Below, one piece after another: positions 16,461 through 25,938 of a stretch of 64,000 bases of DNA (within the stretch, counting starts at the first letter, position 1; each line of letters starts with the position of its first letter). The stretch lies in contig JAHRYV010000004.1 of NCBI GenBank assembly GCA_020621965.1, positions 58,788-122,787 on the forward strand. Direction: 5' to 3'. The stretch comes from Curvibacter sp. (GTDB lineage: Bacteria; Pseudomonadota; Gammaproteobacteria; Burkholderiales; Burkholderiaceae_C). The translations under genes were made by a program, and so were the position numbers. Below the pieces are notes generated by a model that made no database searches, was not told where the DNA came from, and was given only the letters and a program-made list of their open reading frames with translations.

Positions 16461-16982
16461 ATGCAGCTGATCACCTGCAGCCACGCGCTGCACGCCGCGC
16501 CCATTCTGGCCATCCTGAACGAGGCCATCGCCAACTCCACGGCGCTGTACGACTACCGGCCGCGCACCCTGGACAGCATGCGCACCTGGTTCCAGGCCAA
16601 GGAGGCGGGTGGCTTTCCGGTCATCGGCCTGGTCGATGAGGACGGTACGCTGCTGGGTTTCGCCAGCTACGGCACCTTCCGCGCCTTTCCCGCCTACAAG
16701 TACACGGTGGAGCACTCGGTCTACGTGCACCACGCGCACCGCGGCCGCGGCCTGGGCCGCCAGTTGCTGCGGGCGCTGATCGAGCATGCACGCGCGCAGG
16801 GCCTGCACGTGCTGGTGGGTGGCATCGACGCGGCCAACCAGGGCAGCATCGCGCTGCACACGCGGCTGGGTTTCACGCATTGCGGCACGGTGCGCCAGGC
16901 CGGCTTCAAGTTCGGCCGCTGGCTGGATCTGGCTTTCTATCAATTGGTGCTGGACACGCCGGCGCAGCCGGTCGACGGCTGA
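16461..16982 (+). CDS. GNAT acetyltransferase, phosphinothricin-acetyltransferase-like
   Basis: 173 residues. The N-terminal ILNEAIANSTALYDY with RPRTLDSMRTWF is typical of the PAT/YncA group. Motif A is VYVHHAHRGRGLGRQLL. The GGIDAANQGSIALHTRLGF segment completes the acetyl-CoA binding fold. PAT relatives acetylate methionine derivatives or phosphinothricin; the native substrate here is unknown. Single gene. Confidence 0.88.
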   Translation: MQLITCSHALHAAPILAILNEAIANSTALYDYRPRTLDSMRTWFQAKEAGGFPVIGLVDEDGTLLGFASYGTFRAFPAYKYTVEHSVYVHHAHRGRGLGRQLLRALIEHARAQGLHVLVGGIDAANQGSIALHTRLGFTHCGTVRQAGFKFGRWLDLAFYQLVLDTPAQPVDG

Positions 16983-17053
16983 GGCCTGCCGCGCGCGGCG
17001 GGCGCGCTGCTAACATGCCCGCACCCTCGCGCTGTCTGCACTCAATACCGGCC

Positions 17054-17830
17054 ATGTCTCGCACCACCTTGCTCGCGCTGCTTCTGGCGCCCCTCTTCCT
17101 CGCCAACGCCCAGCCGGCGGCGCCCAACCCCACGCTGCTGGGCGCCGGCGTCTGGTCGCGCCCGGCCTATGACGGCGCGGACGCCCAGGCCACGACGCTG
17201 ATTCCCAACGTCCGCTACTACGGCCCCATCGCCTTTGCGCGCACCACCATGGGCCTGCTCGAAGGCGGCGCGCGCTGGGACGTGGCCGAGGGCCTGGTCG
17301 TCGGTGCCCAGGCGGCCTACGAGGGCGGGCGCAAGAGCAGCGAGTCGGCCTGGCTGGCCGCGCGCCAGCTGCCGGACCTGCCGGCCAGCCTGTCCTGGGG
17401 TGCGCATGCCGAACTGGAGCGCAACATCGGCCCGGTGCCACTGGACGTGCTGCTGCGCTACCGGCAGGACATGGATGGCGAGCGCGGCGCGCAGCTCGAC
17501 CTGCGCCTGACCGCGGGTGTCTACAGCGGCGGCGGCCTGAAGGCGGGTGTGTTTGTCCAGGGAACCTGGGCCGATGCGAAGGCCAGCCAGTACTACTATG
17601 GCATCACGCCCGCACTGGCGGTCAGCAGCGGCCTGCCGGCCCACGCGCCGGCGGGCGGCCACTTGTTCAGCGCCGCGGGTCTGCTGTGGTCCTACGAGCT
17701 GCTGCCGCAGCAGTGGCTGCTGCTCGGCAGCCTGGAGGCACGCCGCCTGGGCGCGGCCGCGCTCGACAGCCCCCTGGTGCAGACGCAGGCCAGCCGCTAC
17801 GCCAGCCTGAGCCTGGTGCGGCAGTTCTAG
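17054..17830 (+). CDS. MipA/OmpV family outer-membrane protein
   Basis: 258 residues with a signal peptide (about 1-19, cleaved near NAQPA). Alternating hydrophobic beta-strands and a terminal aromatic residue (SLVRQF) mark an outer-membrane beta-barrel. GVWSRPAYDGADAQATTLIPNVRYYGP at the N-terminus matches MipA/OmpV proteins, proposed scaffold or porin-like proteins, although the run is given here only as the 3-26 region of the mature protein. A lipoprotein gene follows 14 bp downstream and may be co-transcribed. Confidence 0.85.
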   Translation: MSRTTLLALLLAPLFLANAQPAAPNPTLLGAGVWSRPAYDGADAQATTLIPNVRYYGPIAFARTTMGLLEGGARWDVAEGLVVGAQAAYEGGRKSSESAWLAARQLPDLPASLSWGAHAELERNIGPVPLDVLLRYRQDMDGERGAQLDLRLTAGVYSGGGLKAGVFVQGTWADAKASQYYYGITPALAVSSGLPAHAPAGGHLFSAAGLLWSYELLPQQWLLLGSLEARRLGAAALDSPLVQTQASRYASLSLVRQF

Positions 17831-17844
17831 CCGGGAACCCGCCC

Positions 17845-18450
17845 GTGCCGCCGATCCGCGCCGTCGTTGCACTGGCCCTTGCGGCGGCGCTCTTGTCCGG
17901 CTGCGCGAGCACCCGGTTCGAGTCTCATGGTCCGGCCTTGCCCAGGCAGCCCCTATGCCAGCCGCCCGGCGAGCAGGTCGCGGCGCTGGTGCTGTGGGGG
18001 GCGAAGTGGCGGCCCGACCAGAAGGAGCCGGGGCTGCGTGAGGCGGCGGCGCAGCGTGGCATCGAGGCTTTCTTCGGCACGTCCGGCTGCTACACGGCGA
18101 GCCGTGTGCTGCGGACGGTGGACGGGCGCGAGGCGAGGGGCCTCACGCCGGCCGAGCTCGGTGCGCTCGCGGCGCGCCAGACGTCGCCACCGCGCCAGGT
18201 GCTGCTCATCACCGTGCGCGAGCTCGGGCCGATCTTGAAGCTGTTCGCCCATCCCGCCCTGCTGGAGGGCGGGACCGAGGTGGTGCTGGACATCCGCGCC
18301 TTCGATCCTGCGAGCGGACAGATCACGACCGACTTCAGCGCGCACTGGCAGCATGGCGGCCCCTGGGTCGTCAAGGGTGTGGCGACGCTGGAGCAGGACA
18401 TGGTCGACGCCTTGCGGCAGGCGCTGCAACCGTCCGTCGCCAGGCCATGA
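17845..18450 (+). CDS. Hypothetical lipoprotein
   Basis: 201 residues from GTG 17845. A hydrophobic signal with lipobox LLSGC (Cys ~20) predicts lipidation. The mature part has a mixed alpha/beta pattern with VLLITVRELGPILK and a DIRAFDP strand, similar to small periplasmic lipoproteins of unknown role. It lies directly after the outer-membrane barrel gene, so both may act at the envelope. No family was recognised with confidence. Confidence 0.7.
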   Translation: MPPIRAVVALALAAALLSGCASTRFESHGPALPRQPLCQPPGEQVAALVLWGAKWRPDQKEPGLREAAAQRGIEAFFGTSGCYTASRVLRTVDGREARGLTPAELGALAARQTSPPRQVLLITVRELGPILKLFAHPALLEGGTEVVLDIRAFDPASGQITTDFSAHWQHGGPWVVKGVATLEQDMVDALRQALQPSVARP

Positions 18451-18474
18451 GCCTACACTCGCCGTCAGCCCACC

Positions 18475-18894
18475 ATGCCCATCCCGTCTGAATACCAGCG
18501 CGCCTCGCTCGATTTCGAGCGTTTCATGGTCGACGCGCGCGATGCGGCCGGCCTGGCCACCACCAACATGGCCTGGAACATGGTGGTGGGCGTGCTGCAC
18601 ACCTTTCGCCGCCGTCTGTCGGTGCCGGACGCGCTGCGTTTTGCCCAGGTGCTGCCGCCGGTGCTGCGTGCCATCTTTGTGGAAGATTGGGATACCAGTG
18701 AACCGCAACTCATGTTTGGCGATCGCGCGGCGATGACGCGCGAGGTGCGGGCGCTGCGCGCCGCACACAACTTTTCACCGGACACGGCCATCTACGACGT
18801 GGCGCAGGCACTGCAGCGCCATGTGGATGGGGCCGAGTTCGAGCGCATGCTGGCCACGTTGCCCGCGGGTGCACGCGATTATTGGGCGGTGTAG
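18475..18894 (+). CDS. DUF2267 domain protein
   Basis: 139 residues forming an all-helical DUF2267-like domain: VLHTFRRRLSVPDALRFAQVLPPVLRAIF, shown here as residues about 43-71, followed by a second repeat-like helix set (IYDVAQALQRHV). Function of the family is unknown. It starts 24 bp after the lipoprotein stop. Confidence 0.78.
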   Translation: MPIPSEYQRASLDFERFMVDARDAAGLATTNMAWNMVVGVLHTFRRRLSVPDALRFAQVLPPVLRAIFVEDWDTSEPQLMFGDRAAMTREVRALRAAHNFSPDTAIYDVAQALQRHVDGAEFERMLATLPAGARDYWAV

Positions 18895-18987
18895 CGCCTC
18901 AGTAGCTGTGGAGCTCTGACGTCGCCATGAGCACGCGGCCACGGTATTTCGTACTATCGAAACCTGAATCGGTTTGTGCTTTGCATC

Positions 18988-19278
18988 ATGAAAAATTCGG
19001 ACCTTGATCCCGGAGGCGGCTTCCTGAAAGCTGCGGAGACACTACGCGGCCACGCGAAGAGCGCCGAGGATCCTTCCGTGCAAGCGGATTACCTGAAAGC
19101 AGCGGAAATCTTTGAGGAGATACACGCGAAATCCCGGCGCGTGTTCGCTGAAGCCGCCGAAACGATAGACAAAAATAGGGCGTTTGCAGAGTCGGTGAGC
19201 CGCAAGCGCTTTACTCATCGCACGTGGGAGTTCTGGCTGGTGCTAGGTGTCATTGCACTTCTACTCTGGCTGGCCTGA
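18988..19278 (+). CDS. Hypothetical tail-anchored protein
   Basis: 96 residues from ATG 18988 (a GTG 12 bases upstream is the alternative). The body is a charged helical hairpin (LKAAETLRGHAKSAE ... LKAAEIFEEIHAKS) with two related LKAAE-containing repeats. The C-terminal 15-18 residues form one membrane helix (FWLVLGVIALLLWLA). Composition is less GC-rich than its neighbours. Function unknown. Confidence 0.6.
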   Translation: MKNSDLDPGGGFLKAAETLRGHAKSAEDPSVQADYLKAAEIFEEIHAKSRRVFAEAAETIDKNRAFAESVSRKRFTHRTWEFWLVLGVIALLLWLA

Positions 19279-19329
19279 GTCCAGCCGGCTCTGGCGGGCA
19301 TGCCAGGGCGGTCAGGGCTGTGAACGTCC

Positions 19330-19991
19330 TCAGCTGCCGTGCTTCAACAGCCCGCGCGTCTCGATAAAACACACCACCTCGTCCAGGCCCGCCAGCGTCT
19401 TGAGGTTGGTCATCACGAAGGGCTTGAGGCCTTGCGGTGTGTGGCGCATGCGGAAGGTGTCGGCTTCCATCACCGCCAGATCCGCGCCCACGTAGGGCGC
19501 GAGGTCGGTCTTGTTGATGACGAAGAGGTCGCTCTTGGTGATGCCGGGGCCGTGCCCTGCGCGGGATCTTCTCGCCGGCGGCGACGTCGATGACAGATCG
19601 TCAACCCGCTGAGCTCGGGGCTGAAGGTGGCGGCCGTTGTCGCCGCCGCTCTCCACGAACACGATGTCGGCGTCGGGGAAATCGGCCAGCATGCGGTCGA
19701 TGGCCTCGGTTGATGGAGGCGTCCTCGCGGATGGCGGTGTGCGGGCAGCCGCCGGTCTCCACCCCCATGATGCGTTTTACCGGCGGCGCCGCTCACCGTG
19801 AGCAGGCGCTGGTCTTCCTTGGTGTAGATGTCGTTGGTGATGGCCACCAGGTCGTACTTCCCGCGCATGGCCTTGCACAGCATTTCCAGCAGCGTGGTCT
19901 TGCCCGAGCCGACCGGGCCGCCGATGCCCACGCGCAGCGGGGGCAGGGGTTTGGTGCGGCGGGGGATCTGGTGCAGGGTGGGGGCGTTCAT
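19330..19991 (-). pseudogene. ureG: Urease accessory GTPase UreG, multiply frameshifted
   Basis: UreG is the GTPase that delivers nickel to apo-urease with UreF/UreD. Here the N-terminal third is intact (P-loop [15 protein letters not shown], then [12 protein letters not shown]), and so is the C-terminal part ([20 protein letters not shown] onwards). The middle (19554-19790) reads in three frames. Compared with the conserved family sequence I infer four 2-base losses near 19594, 19635, 19708 and 19780-19790, and one 1-base gain near 19557. All other ure genes are open. This is either a decayed gene or a locally poor stretch of sequence; the clustering favours the latter or very recent damage. 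Confidence 0.8.
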
Positions 19992-20011
19992 GGTCGTGAC
20001 GGGGGTGGTGC

Positions 20012-20737
20012 TCAGGAGCGGAACAGGCGGGAGTATTGGGTTTCGTGCCGGCTGGCGAGGATGGCCAGCATGGGGCTGAAGGCCTGGCGGTCTTCGTCGT
20101 GCAGGGCCAGCGCGTGTTCCACGGCCAGCGGGATCTCGGCAGCCAGGCGCGCCAGGATGCGCTGGCCCGCGGTCTGGCCCAGGGGCACGGACTTCAGCGC
20201 GGCCTGCATCAGGTTCTCGGCCCAGCCGAAGGCATAGGCCAGCAGCACCTCGCGTTCGGCGGCGCCGCTGCCGGCGGCGGCCAGCGCGTACAGCACCGGG
20301 TAGGTCGGCTCCAGCGTGGCGCAGAAGTCCAGCGTGGCCACGTCCACGCCCGGCAGGTGGCGCAGCCACTCGCGCAGCGAGCGGCCCATCTGCTCGGTCT
20401 GCAATCTCAATTCGGCGCTCTCGCGCGTCTGCAGCAGCCAGGCGTTGAGCACGCGCACACGCGCGGGGTCGCCCCGGCGCCAGGCGCGCAGGGTCTGGGC
20501 CAGCACCGGCAGGTCGGCGCGTGCCAGCGTGAGATGCAGCTGGTGGCTGAGCCAGTTGCCGGCCTGCGCCTCGTTCGTAACGAGGCCGGCGTTCACCGCC
20601 GCCTCCAGCCCTTCGGAATACGAGAAGCCGCCCACCGGCAGCGCCGGCGAGGCCAGCCAGATCAGCTGCAGCAGGCTGGCCGGTGCGAGCGCGGGCGGCG
20701 GCGCGAACTCAGTGGGTGTGTCCGTGCGGGTGTTCAT
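20012..20737 (-). CDS. ureF: Urease accessory protein UreF
   Basis: 241 residues from the ATG at 20737, overlapping the 3' end of ureE by 29 bp. UreF is an all-helical protein that bridges UreD and UreG in the urease activation complex. Family marks are [19 protein letters not shown] near the N-terminus and a conserved C-terminal [13 protein letters not shown]. An upstream in-frame ATG (20770) is possible but lies deeper inside ureE. ureG follows 20 bp downstream. Confidence 0.93.
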   Translation of the reverse strand: MNTRTDTPTEFAPPPALAPASLLQLIWLASPALPVGGFSYSEGLEAAVNAGLVTNEAQAGNWLSHQLHLTLARADLPVLAQTLRAWRRGDPARVRVLNAWLLQTRESAELRLQTEQMGRSLREWLRHLPGVDVATLDFCATLEPTYPVLYALAAAGSGAAEREVLLAYAFGWAENLMQAALKSVPLGQTAGQRILARLAAEIPLAVEHALALHDEDRQAFSPMLAILASRHETQYSRLFRS

Positions 20738-21236
20738 GTTGGTGGGCGTGATCGTGGCCGTGTCCGCCATGGCCGTGGCCGCCCTGGGCATAGGCGCCGC
20801 CCTCGGGCTCGAAGGCACTCCTGGCCTCGACCACGGTGAGGTGCAGGGCGCGCAGCATGTCGGCCAGCACGTGGTCGGGTTCGATCAGCAGACGCTCGGG
20901 CTGCAGCTCGATGGGCACGTGGCGGTTGCCCAGGTGGTAGGCGGCGCGCGTCAGGTCAAACGGCGTGCCGTGCCGGGCGCAGGGCGTGATCAGCAGCACC
21001 GCCTGCGGCGCGGCGATCACGCGCACCAGCGAGCCGTCTTCGGCCACCAGCACGTCGCCGCCGCGCACCACGGTGCCGCGCGGCAGGAAGACACCCAGCG
21101 CGCGGCCCTGCGAGTCGGTGGCGGCGAAGCGGCTTTTCTGGCGCACGTCCCAGTCCAGCGCCACGGTGGCGGCGCGCCGCAGGAGCGCGGGGGCCAGGCC
21201 CTGGCCTTGGGGGAGCAGTTTGGAGACGGTGAGCAT
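20709..21236 (-). CDS. ureE: Urease accessory nickel chaperone UreE
   Basis: 175 residues from ATG 21236. The N-terminal peptide-binding domain ([14 protein letters not shown]) and the metal-binding domain ([12 protein letters not shown], with its conserved His) are present. The C-terminal tail is a His/Gly-rich nickel store of about 26 residues ([20 protein letters not shown]). It delivers Ni2+ to the UreD/F/G complex. In this genome it is separated from ureC by an antisense toxin-antitoxin pair, so its transcription from the ureA promoter is questionable. Confidence 0.94.
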   Translation of the reverse strand: MLTVSKLLPQGQGLAPALLRRAATVALDWDVRQKSRFAATDSQGRALGVFLPRGTVVRGGDVLVAEDGSLVRVIAAPQAVLLITPCARHGTPFDLTRAAYHLGNRHVPIELQPERLLIEPDHVLADMLRALHLTVVEARSAFEPEGGAYAQGGHGHGGHGHDHAHQHEHPHGHTH

Positions 21237-21275
21237 GCGGGCTTGCCTGGGAGGAAGATGATTGTTAATATAACG

Positions 21276-21289
21276 AACGTTATAACGTT
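21276..21289 (+). promoter_or_regulatory. Palindromic operator of the AbrB-Doc module
   Basis: A perfect 14-bp palindrome AACGTTATAACGTT lies 12 bp before the antitoxin ATG, with an extra half-site (TATAACG) just upstream. It includes a TATAAC -10-like hexamer. MazE/AbrB-type antitoxins bind such symmetric AT-centred sites to autoregulate. It also lies in the ureE upstream region, on the other strand. Confidence 0.55.
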
Positions 21290-21300
21290 GCGAGACTGCC

Positions 21301-21525
21301 ATGACGACACTCAAACTCACCCAGATCGGCAATTCCGTGGGCGTGATCCTGCCCAAGGAGGTGCTGGCGCGGCTGAAGGTGGAGAAGGGCGACACGCTTT
21401 TCGTCACGGAGGCGGCCAATGGCGTCACGCTGACCGCTTACAACCCGGAGTTCGAGGCGCAGATGGACGCGGCGCGCCGCATCATGAATAAGCGTCGGGA
21501 CGTGTTGCGTGAGTTGGCGAAATGA
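21301..21525 (+). CDS. AbrB/MazE-family antitoxin
   Basis: 74 residues. The SpoVT/AbrB swapped-hairpin DNA-binding domain is clear (LKLTQIGNSVGVILPKEVLA, then KVEKGDTLFV). The C-terminal helix (EFEAQMDAARRIMNKRRDVL) would embrace the toxin. Its stop overlaps the start of the Doc toxin gene (ATGA). It probably represses from the palindrome upstream. The module is inserted, antisense, between ureC and ureE. Confidence 0.9.
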   Translation: MTTLKLTQIGNSVGVILPKEVLARLKVEKGDTLFVTEAANGVTLTAYNPEFEAQMDAARRIMNKRRDVLRELAK

Positions 21526-21914
21526 CGCGTTCCAGGCAGGGCATATGGATCTGGATCGATCCGGCCGTGCTCGCGGCAGTGCATGACGAGCAGCTTGCAG
21601 AACACGGCGGCCCGGCCGGCGTGCGCGATGCGAATGGTCTGGCCTCCGCGCTGGCGCGGCCCGAGAACCTGGCTGCCTATGGGCAGCCGGATGTGGCCGA
21701 TCTGGCGGCTGCTTATGGCTACGGTCTGGCACGCAACCACCCTTTCATCGACGGCAACAAGCGCACCGCGTTTGTGGCGGTGGAGTTGTTTCTGGCCTTG
21801 AACGGCCACGAACTCCTCGCCAGCGACGCAGATTGCGTACTGACGATGCTGGGCGTCGCTGCTGGCGAGATCGACGAAGCGACACTCGCGGACTGGATAC
21901 GCGCAAACATCTGA
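21522..21914 (+). CDS. doc: Doc (death-on-curing) family toxin, Fic fold
   Basis: 130 residues with the Fic/Doc active-site loop HPFIDGNKRTAF (HxFxxGNKR), where the His is catalytic and GNKR binds phosphates. Doc proteins phosphorylate elongation factor Tu and stop translation until neutralised. The gene overlaps its AbrB-type antitoxin by 4 bp. It ends 23 bp before the ureC stop (convergent), so transcription of this pair opposes that of ureC. Confidence 0.92.
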   Translation: MTRSRQGIWIWIDPAVLAAVHDEQLAEHGGPAGVRDANGLASALARPENLAAYGQPDVADLAAAYGYGLARNHPFIDGNKRTAFVAVELFLALNGHELLASDADCVLTMLGVAAGEIDEATLADWIRANI

Positions 21915-21937
21915 GTTCCGTTCCCTTCTATTGACTG

Positions 21938-23656
<1,719 letters not shown>

Positions 23657-23682
23657 GCTTGTGATCTCTCTTGGGGACCGGT

Positions 23683-24000
23683 TCAGAGCTTGCCCTGCAC
23701 CAGGCCGCGAAAACCGTAGACCGTGCGGCTGCCCGCGTAGTCCACCAGCTCCACCGTGCGCTGCTGCCCGGGCTCGAAACGCACCGCCGTGCCGCTGGCG
23801 ATGTTCAGGCGCATGCCGCGCGCGCCGGCGCGGTCGAAGGCCAGCGCGCCATTGGTCTCGGCGAAGTGGTAGTGCGAGCCGACCTGGATGGGCCGGTCGC
23901 CGGTGTTGCGCACCACCAGCGTCAGCGTGCGCCGCTCGGGGTTGAGCGGGTGCGCGCCGTCGTCGATCAGCAGCTCGCCGGGGATGGGGGCGTGGGGCAT
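23683..24000 (-). CDS. ureB: Urease beta subunit UreB
   Basis: 105 residues, the usual length for a bacterial separate beta subunit. The [20 protein letters not shown] start and the [22 protein letters not shown] region (residues 45-66) are conserved. It packs against UreC and UreA in the (UreABC)3 enzyme. It lies between a small membrane protein gene (10 bp upstream) and ureC. Confidence 0.95.
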   Translation of the reverse strand: MPHAPIPGELLIDDGAHPLNPERRTLTLVVRNTGDRPIQVGSHYHFAETNGALAFDRAGARGMRLNIASGTAVRFEPGQQRTVELVDYAGSRTVYGFRGLVQGKL

Positions 24001-24010
24001 GCGCGGCGCC

Positions 24011-24178
24011 TCATTTCCGGACGTGCCAGATCACCATGCCGATCAGCGCGGCGAAGACCACGAAGCCCACCACGTCCGCGACGTGCCAGTGCGCGCCGAG
24101 CAGGCCATGACCGTCGTGTGCGAGGGCGGCGCTGGTCAGGAAGGGGGAGAGCATGAAGGAGGCGATGGGTTTGCGCAT
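24011..24178 (-). CDS. Small urease-operon membrane protein
   Basis: 55 residues from ATG 24178, preceded by an AAAGGA ribosome site with a 6-base spacer. It has two hydrophobic stretches (about 5-20, and [17 protein letters not shown] near the C-terminus) separated by [15 protein letters not shown] with five histidines. The His-rich loop suggests nickel or proton interaction. It lies between ureA and ureB, a position where related genomes carry hupE-like genes, though this one is far shorter than HupE. Function is inferred only. Confidence 0.7.
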   Translation of the reverse strand: MRKPIASFMLSPFLTSAALAHDGHGLLGAHWHVADVVGFVVFAALIGMVIWHVRK

Positions 24179-24214
24179 GATGGTTCCTTTCAACCTTTCA
24201 TATTGGGCAGGCGT

Positions 24215-24517
24215 TCAGACGATGGGCTGGTGCACGGTGACGAGCTTGGTGCCGTCGGGGAAGGTGGCTTCGACCTGGATGTCGGGAATCATCTCGGCCA
24301 CGCCCGCCATTACGTCCTTGCGCGCCAGCAGGGTGCGGCCCTCGCTCATCAGCTGGGCCACGCTCTTGCCGTCGCGCGCGCCTTCCATCACCGCGGCACT
24401 CAGATAGGCCACGGCTTCAGGGTAGTTGAGCTGCAGCCCGCGCGCCATACGCCGTTCGGCTAACAGGGCGGCGGTGAAGATCAGCAGCTTGTCTTTTTCG
24501 CGGGGAGTCAGTTCCAT
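24215..24517 (-). CDS. ureA: Urease gamma subunit UreA
   Basis: 100 residues, the exact family length, beginning [20 protein letters not shown]. The [20 protein letters not shown] region and the HQPIV end are conserved. First gene of the minus-strand cluster ureA / small membrane protein / ureB / ureC. Its leader and first six codons are repeated three more times upstream in a 67-bp tandem array (24501-24718). Upstream initiation on those copies could affect its translation. Confidence 0.96.
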   Translation of the reverse strand: MELTPREKDKLLIFTAALLAERRMARGLQLNYPEAVAYLSAAVMEGARDGKSVAQLMSEGRTLLARKDVMAGVAEMIPDIQVEATFPDGTKLVTVHQPIV

Positions 24518-24588
24518 ATCGCTTCGCTTCCAAATCAGCCCGCGCGGCCGCAAAGGCCGGCCGAACACGGGGAGTGAGTTCCATATCG

Positions 24589-24651
24589 CTACGCTTCCAA
24601 ATCAGCCCGTGCGGCCGCCAAGGCTGGCCGAACGCGGGGAGTCAGTTCCAT
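24589..24651 (-). CDS. Upstream mini-ORF in the ureA leader (copy 2)
   Basis: Twenty codons beginning [15 protein letters not shown] and ending in TAG. The next ATG (24584) begins four bases after the stop. It has the same start context as ureA because it is a duplicate of it. If translated it would be a leader peptide. Whether it is expressed cannot be told from sequence. Confidence 0.35.
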   Translation of the reverse strand: MELTPRVRPALAAARADLEA

Positions 24652-24655
24652 ATCG

Positions 24656-24718
24656 CTACGCTTCCAAATCAGACCGTGCGGCCGCAAGGGCCGGCCGAAC
24701 GCGGGGAGTCAGTTCCAT
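24656..24718 (-). CDS. Upstream mini-ORF in the ureA leader (copy 1)
   Basis: Twenty codons beginning [16 protein letters not shown] and ending in TAG, four bases before the ATG of the next copy. Its own upstream sequence is not part of the repeat, so its ribosome site differs from the others. The third copy (24584) has lost the TAG and reads across the ureA start in another frame. Confidence 0.35.
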   Translation of the reverse strand: MELTPRVRPALAAARSDLEA

Positions 24719-24965
24719 GGTCGTTCGTGCCTCTCTGCACCCAACCATGCAAGGGCCGTGCCGCATCGCCATGGTGCCGGCGGCCGGGGCGGCGCGGGCT
24801 GCGTGCCTGAAGCTGGTGCGTGGCGGGGCGGGTATGCACCAGGCTGGCGCGGCGGACGCCTGCGTGCATGGCGATGTGCTGGCTGTCGCCTGTGTCGCCC
24901 GGGTCGCAAACAGGCCGGTCTGCTGCAGGACGGCTGGTTTCATGCGGATTCCGGGTGAGCTGTGC

Positions 24966-25007
24966 ATGTCAAATATATTTGACATACGCGGCGGACCGTT
25001 CTAGAGT
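24966..25007 (+). promoter_or_regulatory. Promoter with a 20-bp palindromic operator for the HipB-like gene
   Basis: The perfect palindrome ATGTCAAATATATTTGACAT occupies 24966-24985. Its right arm contains the -35 TTGACA (24979-24984). A TAGAGT -10 lies at 25002-25007 with a 17-bp spacer. The start site would fall at or next to the ATG (25014), so the transcript looks leaderless. Binding of the encoded HTH protein to the palindrome would block the -35, a classic autorepression layout. Confidence 0.65.
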
Positions 25008-25013
25008 GTTGCC

Positions 25014-25508
25014 ATGTCCACCCTGGCCGAACTCAGCAGCGTCGTCAGGACCCGTCGCGCCGACATGGGTCTGACGCAGGCTGCGCTGGCGCGGCTCAGC
25101 GGCCTGTCGCGCGCCACGGTCAACCAGCTGGAGGCGGCCAGCCTTCAGGACCTGAGCCTGGTGCGGGTGAGCCGTCTGCTGGGGGTTCTGGGCCTGTCCG
25201 TCACGGTGGCGCCGCAGCGGCCCACGGCGGGCAAGACACCCGCGCTGGAGCTGGCGGCGCGCAGCGCCAGCGTGAGCTATCGCAAGCCATTGACGGCCGG
25301 CGTCCTGCGCGCGGCCCTGCTGCAAGGGCAGGTGCCGGCCGCCTTCCAGCCGCATGTGGCCACCTTGCTGGATGAAGCCAGCTCGGCCCTGCTGGCCGCC
25401 GTGGTGGAACAACTGCATGAGCAAGAGGGTGTGCCGCGTGCTCAGGTCTGGGCGCGGATGCGTGAGTTGGCGCGCGGCTTCAAGAGTGCGCGGGGTTTGT
25501 GGGCATGA
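25014..25508 (+). CDS. XRE-family HTH regulator, HipB-like orphan antitoxin
   Basis: 164 residues. The N-terminal XRE helix-turn-helix is strong (MGLTQAALARLSGLSRATVNQLE). The C-terminal half (LELAARSASVSYRKPL ... LLDEASSALLAAVVEQLHEQ) resembles antitoxins that precede HipA-like kinases. I recall such genes ending near GLWA with hipA starting in an ATGA overlap. Here the ATGA is present (25505-25508), but what follows is a LuxR-type HTH fragment, not hipA. It is therefore an apparent orphan antitoxin. Autoregulation is suggested by the palindrome over its promoter. Confidence 0.75.
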   Translation: MSTLAELSSVVRTRRADMGLTQAALARLSGLSRATVNQLEAASLQDLSLVRVSRLLGVLGLSVTVAPQRPTAGKTPALELAARSASVSYRKPLTAGVLRAALLQGQVPAAFQPHVATLLDEASSALLAAVVEQLHEQEGVPRAQVWARMRELARGFKSARGLWA

Positions 25509-25690
25509 GCCCGCGCACGGTGAACAAACACCTGGAGCACATCTTAGAGAAGCTGGGCGTAGAGATGCGCACGGCGGCGGCGAGCAGCTTGTGGCAGGAG
25601 GGCCGAAATTCGGCCGTGGCCGAGAGCGCGGTGACTTTCGCCGGTCCCTTATTGCCCTCGCGATTCGAACAAACGGCGGCGAGTCCCTGA
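25505..25690 (+). pseudogene. Remnant of a LuxR-type HTH response-regulator gene
   Basis: The first ~28 codons (MSPRTVNKHLEHILEKLG, then VEMRTAAASSL) match the last helices of a LuxR-type HTH. They are close to the C-terminus of the intact regulator at 32946-33935 (TVKKQLERVYAKLGVETRTA). Receiver domain and first HTH helix are missing and the tail is not homologous. The fragment begins exactly at the ATGA overlapping the HTH gene's stop, suggesting a deletion that joined two ATGAGC sequences. Not expected to be functional. Confidence 0.65.
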
Positions 25691-25760
25691 AGTGCAAGGA
25701 CTTGCTGCGCAGCACAGGGGCCTTGTTCATGGTTTCGCCGTCTGGGCGGAGCGGGGGAAG

Positions 25761-25850
25761 GCTGTTATAAATCAGGCACTGACAACGCAGCACGGCAGGC
25801 TCGCGTGGCCTTGTTCATATGACAGTCTCGCTGTCTATATCAAGTTAAGC
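25761..25850 (+). repeat. AttI-like repeat copy A with GTTAAGC core
   Basis: This 86-bp sequence begins GCTGTTATAAATCAGGCACT and ends with a small hairpin GACAG-tctcg-CTGTC (25821-25835), then TATATCAAGTT. Its last bases form a GTTRRRY core (25844-25850) at the edge of a cassette. A second copy, with similar order and the same end, lies at 28139-28238, also directly before a cassette. The position and the terminal core suggest an attI-like or unusual attC site; no integrase gene is present. Confidence 0.5.
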
Positions 25851-25938
25851 AGCACCGCAGGGTCGGCATCGTGGCGATTGAAGTGCTGTGCGATAGTCTG
25901 CCGGTACACAGTTTCTTAAGAAACATGCAGGAAGCATC

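Larger units (their letters stand above)
24501..24718 (-). repeat. 67-bp tandem repeat duplicating the ureA translation start
   Basis: Three full 67-bp units (24501-24567, 24568-24634, 24635-24701) plus a partial fourth (24702-24718) differ at only a few bases. Each contains the ribosome-site region and an ATG followed by the codons for MELTPR, at 24517 (the real ureA), 24584, 24651 and 24718. Because 67 is not a multiple of 3, the copies read in different frames. Two upstream copies form complete 20-codon mini-genes that stop four bases before the next ATG. Confidence 0.9.

Noticed and set aside
24501..24718. Tandem 67-bp repeat as a CRISPR array
   Set aside because: There are no unique spacers; the whole unit is repeated, with no cas genes nearby.
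24720..24965. Sigma-54 promoter for ureA on the minus strand
   Set aside because: GGCACG-containing stretches occur but none has a matching -12 element at the right spacing.
25499..25690. Functional small LuxR regulator
   Set aside because: It lacks the receiver and the first HTH helix and is too short to fold as a LuxR DNA-binding domain; treated as a remnant.
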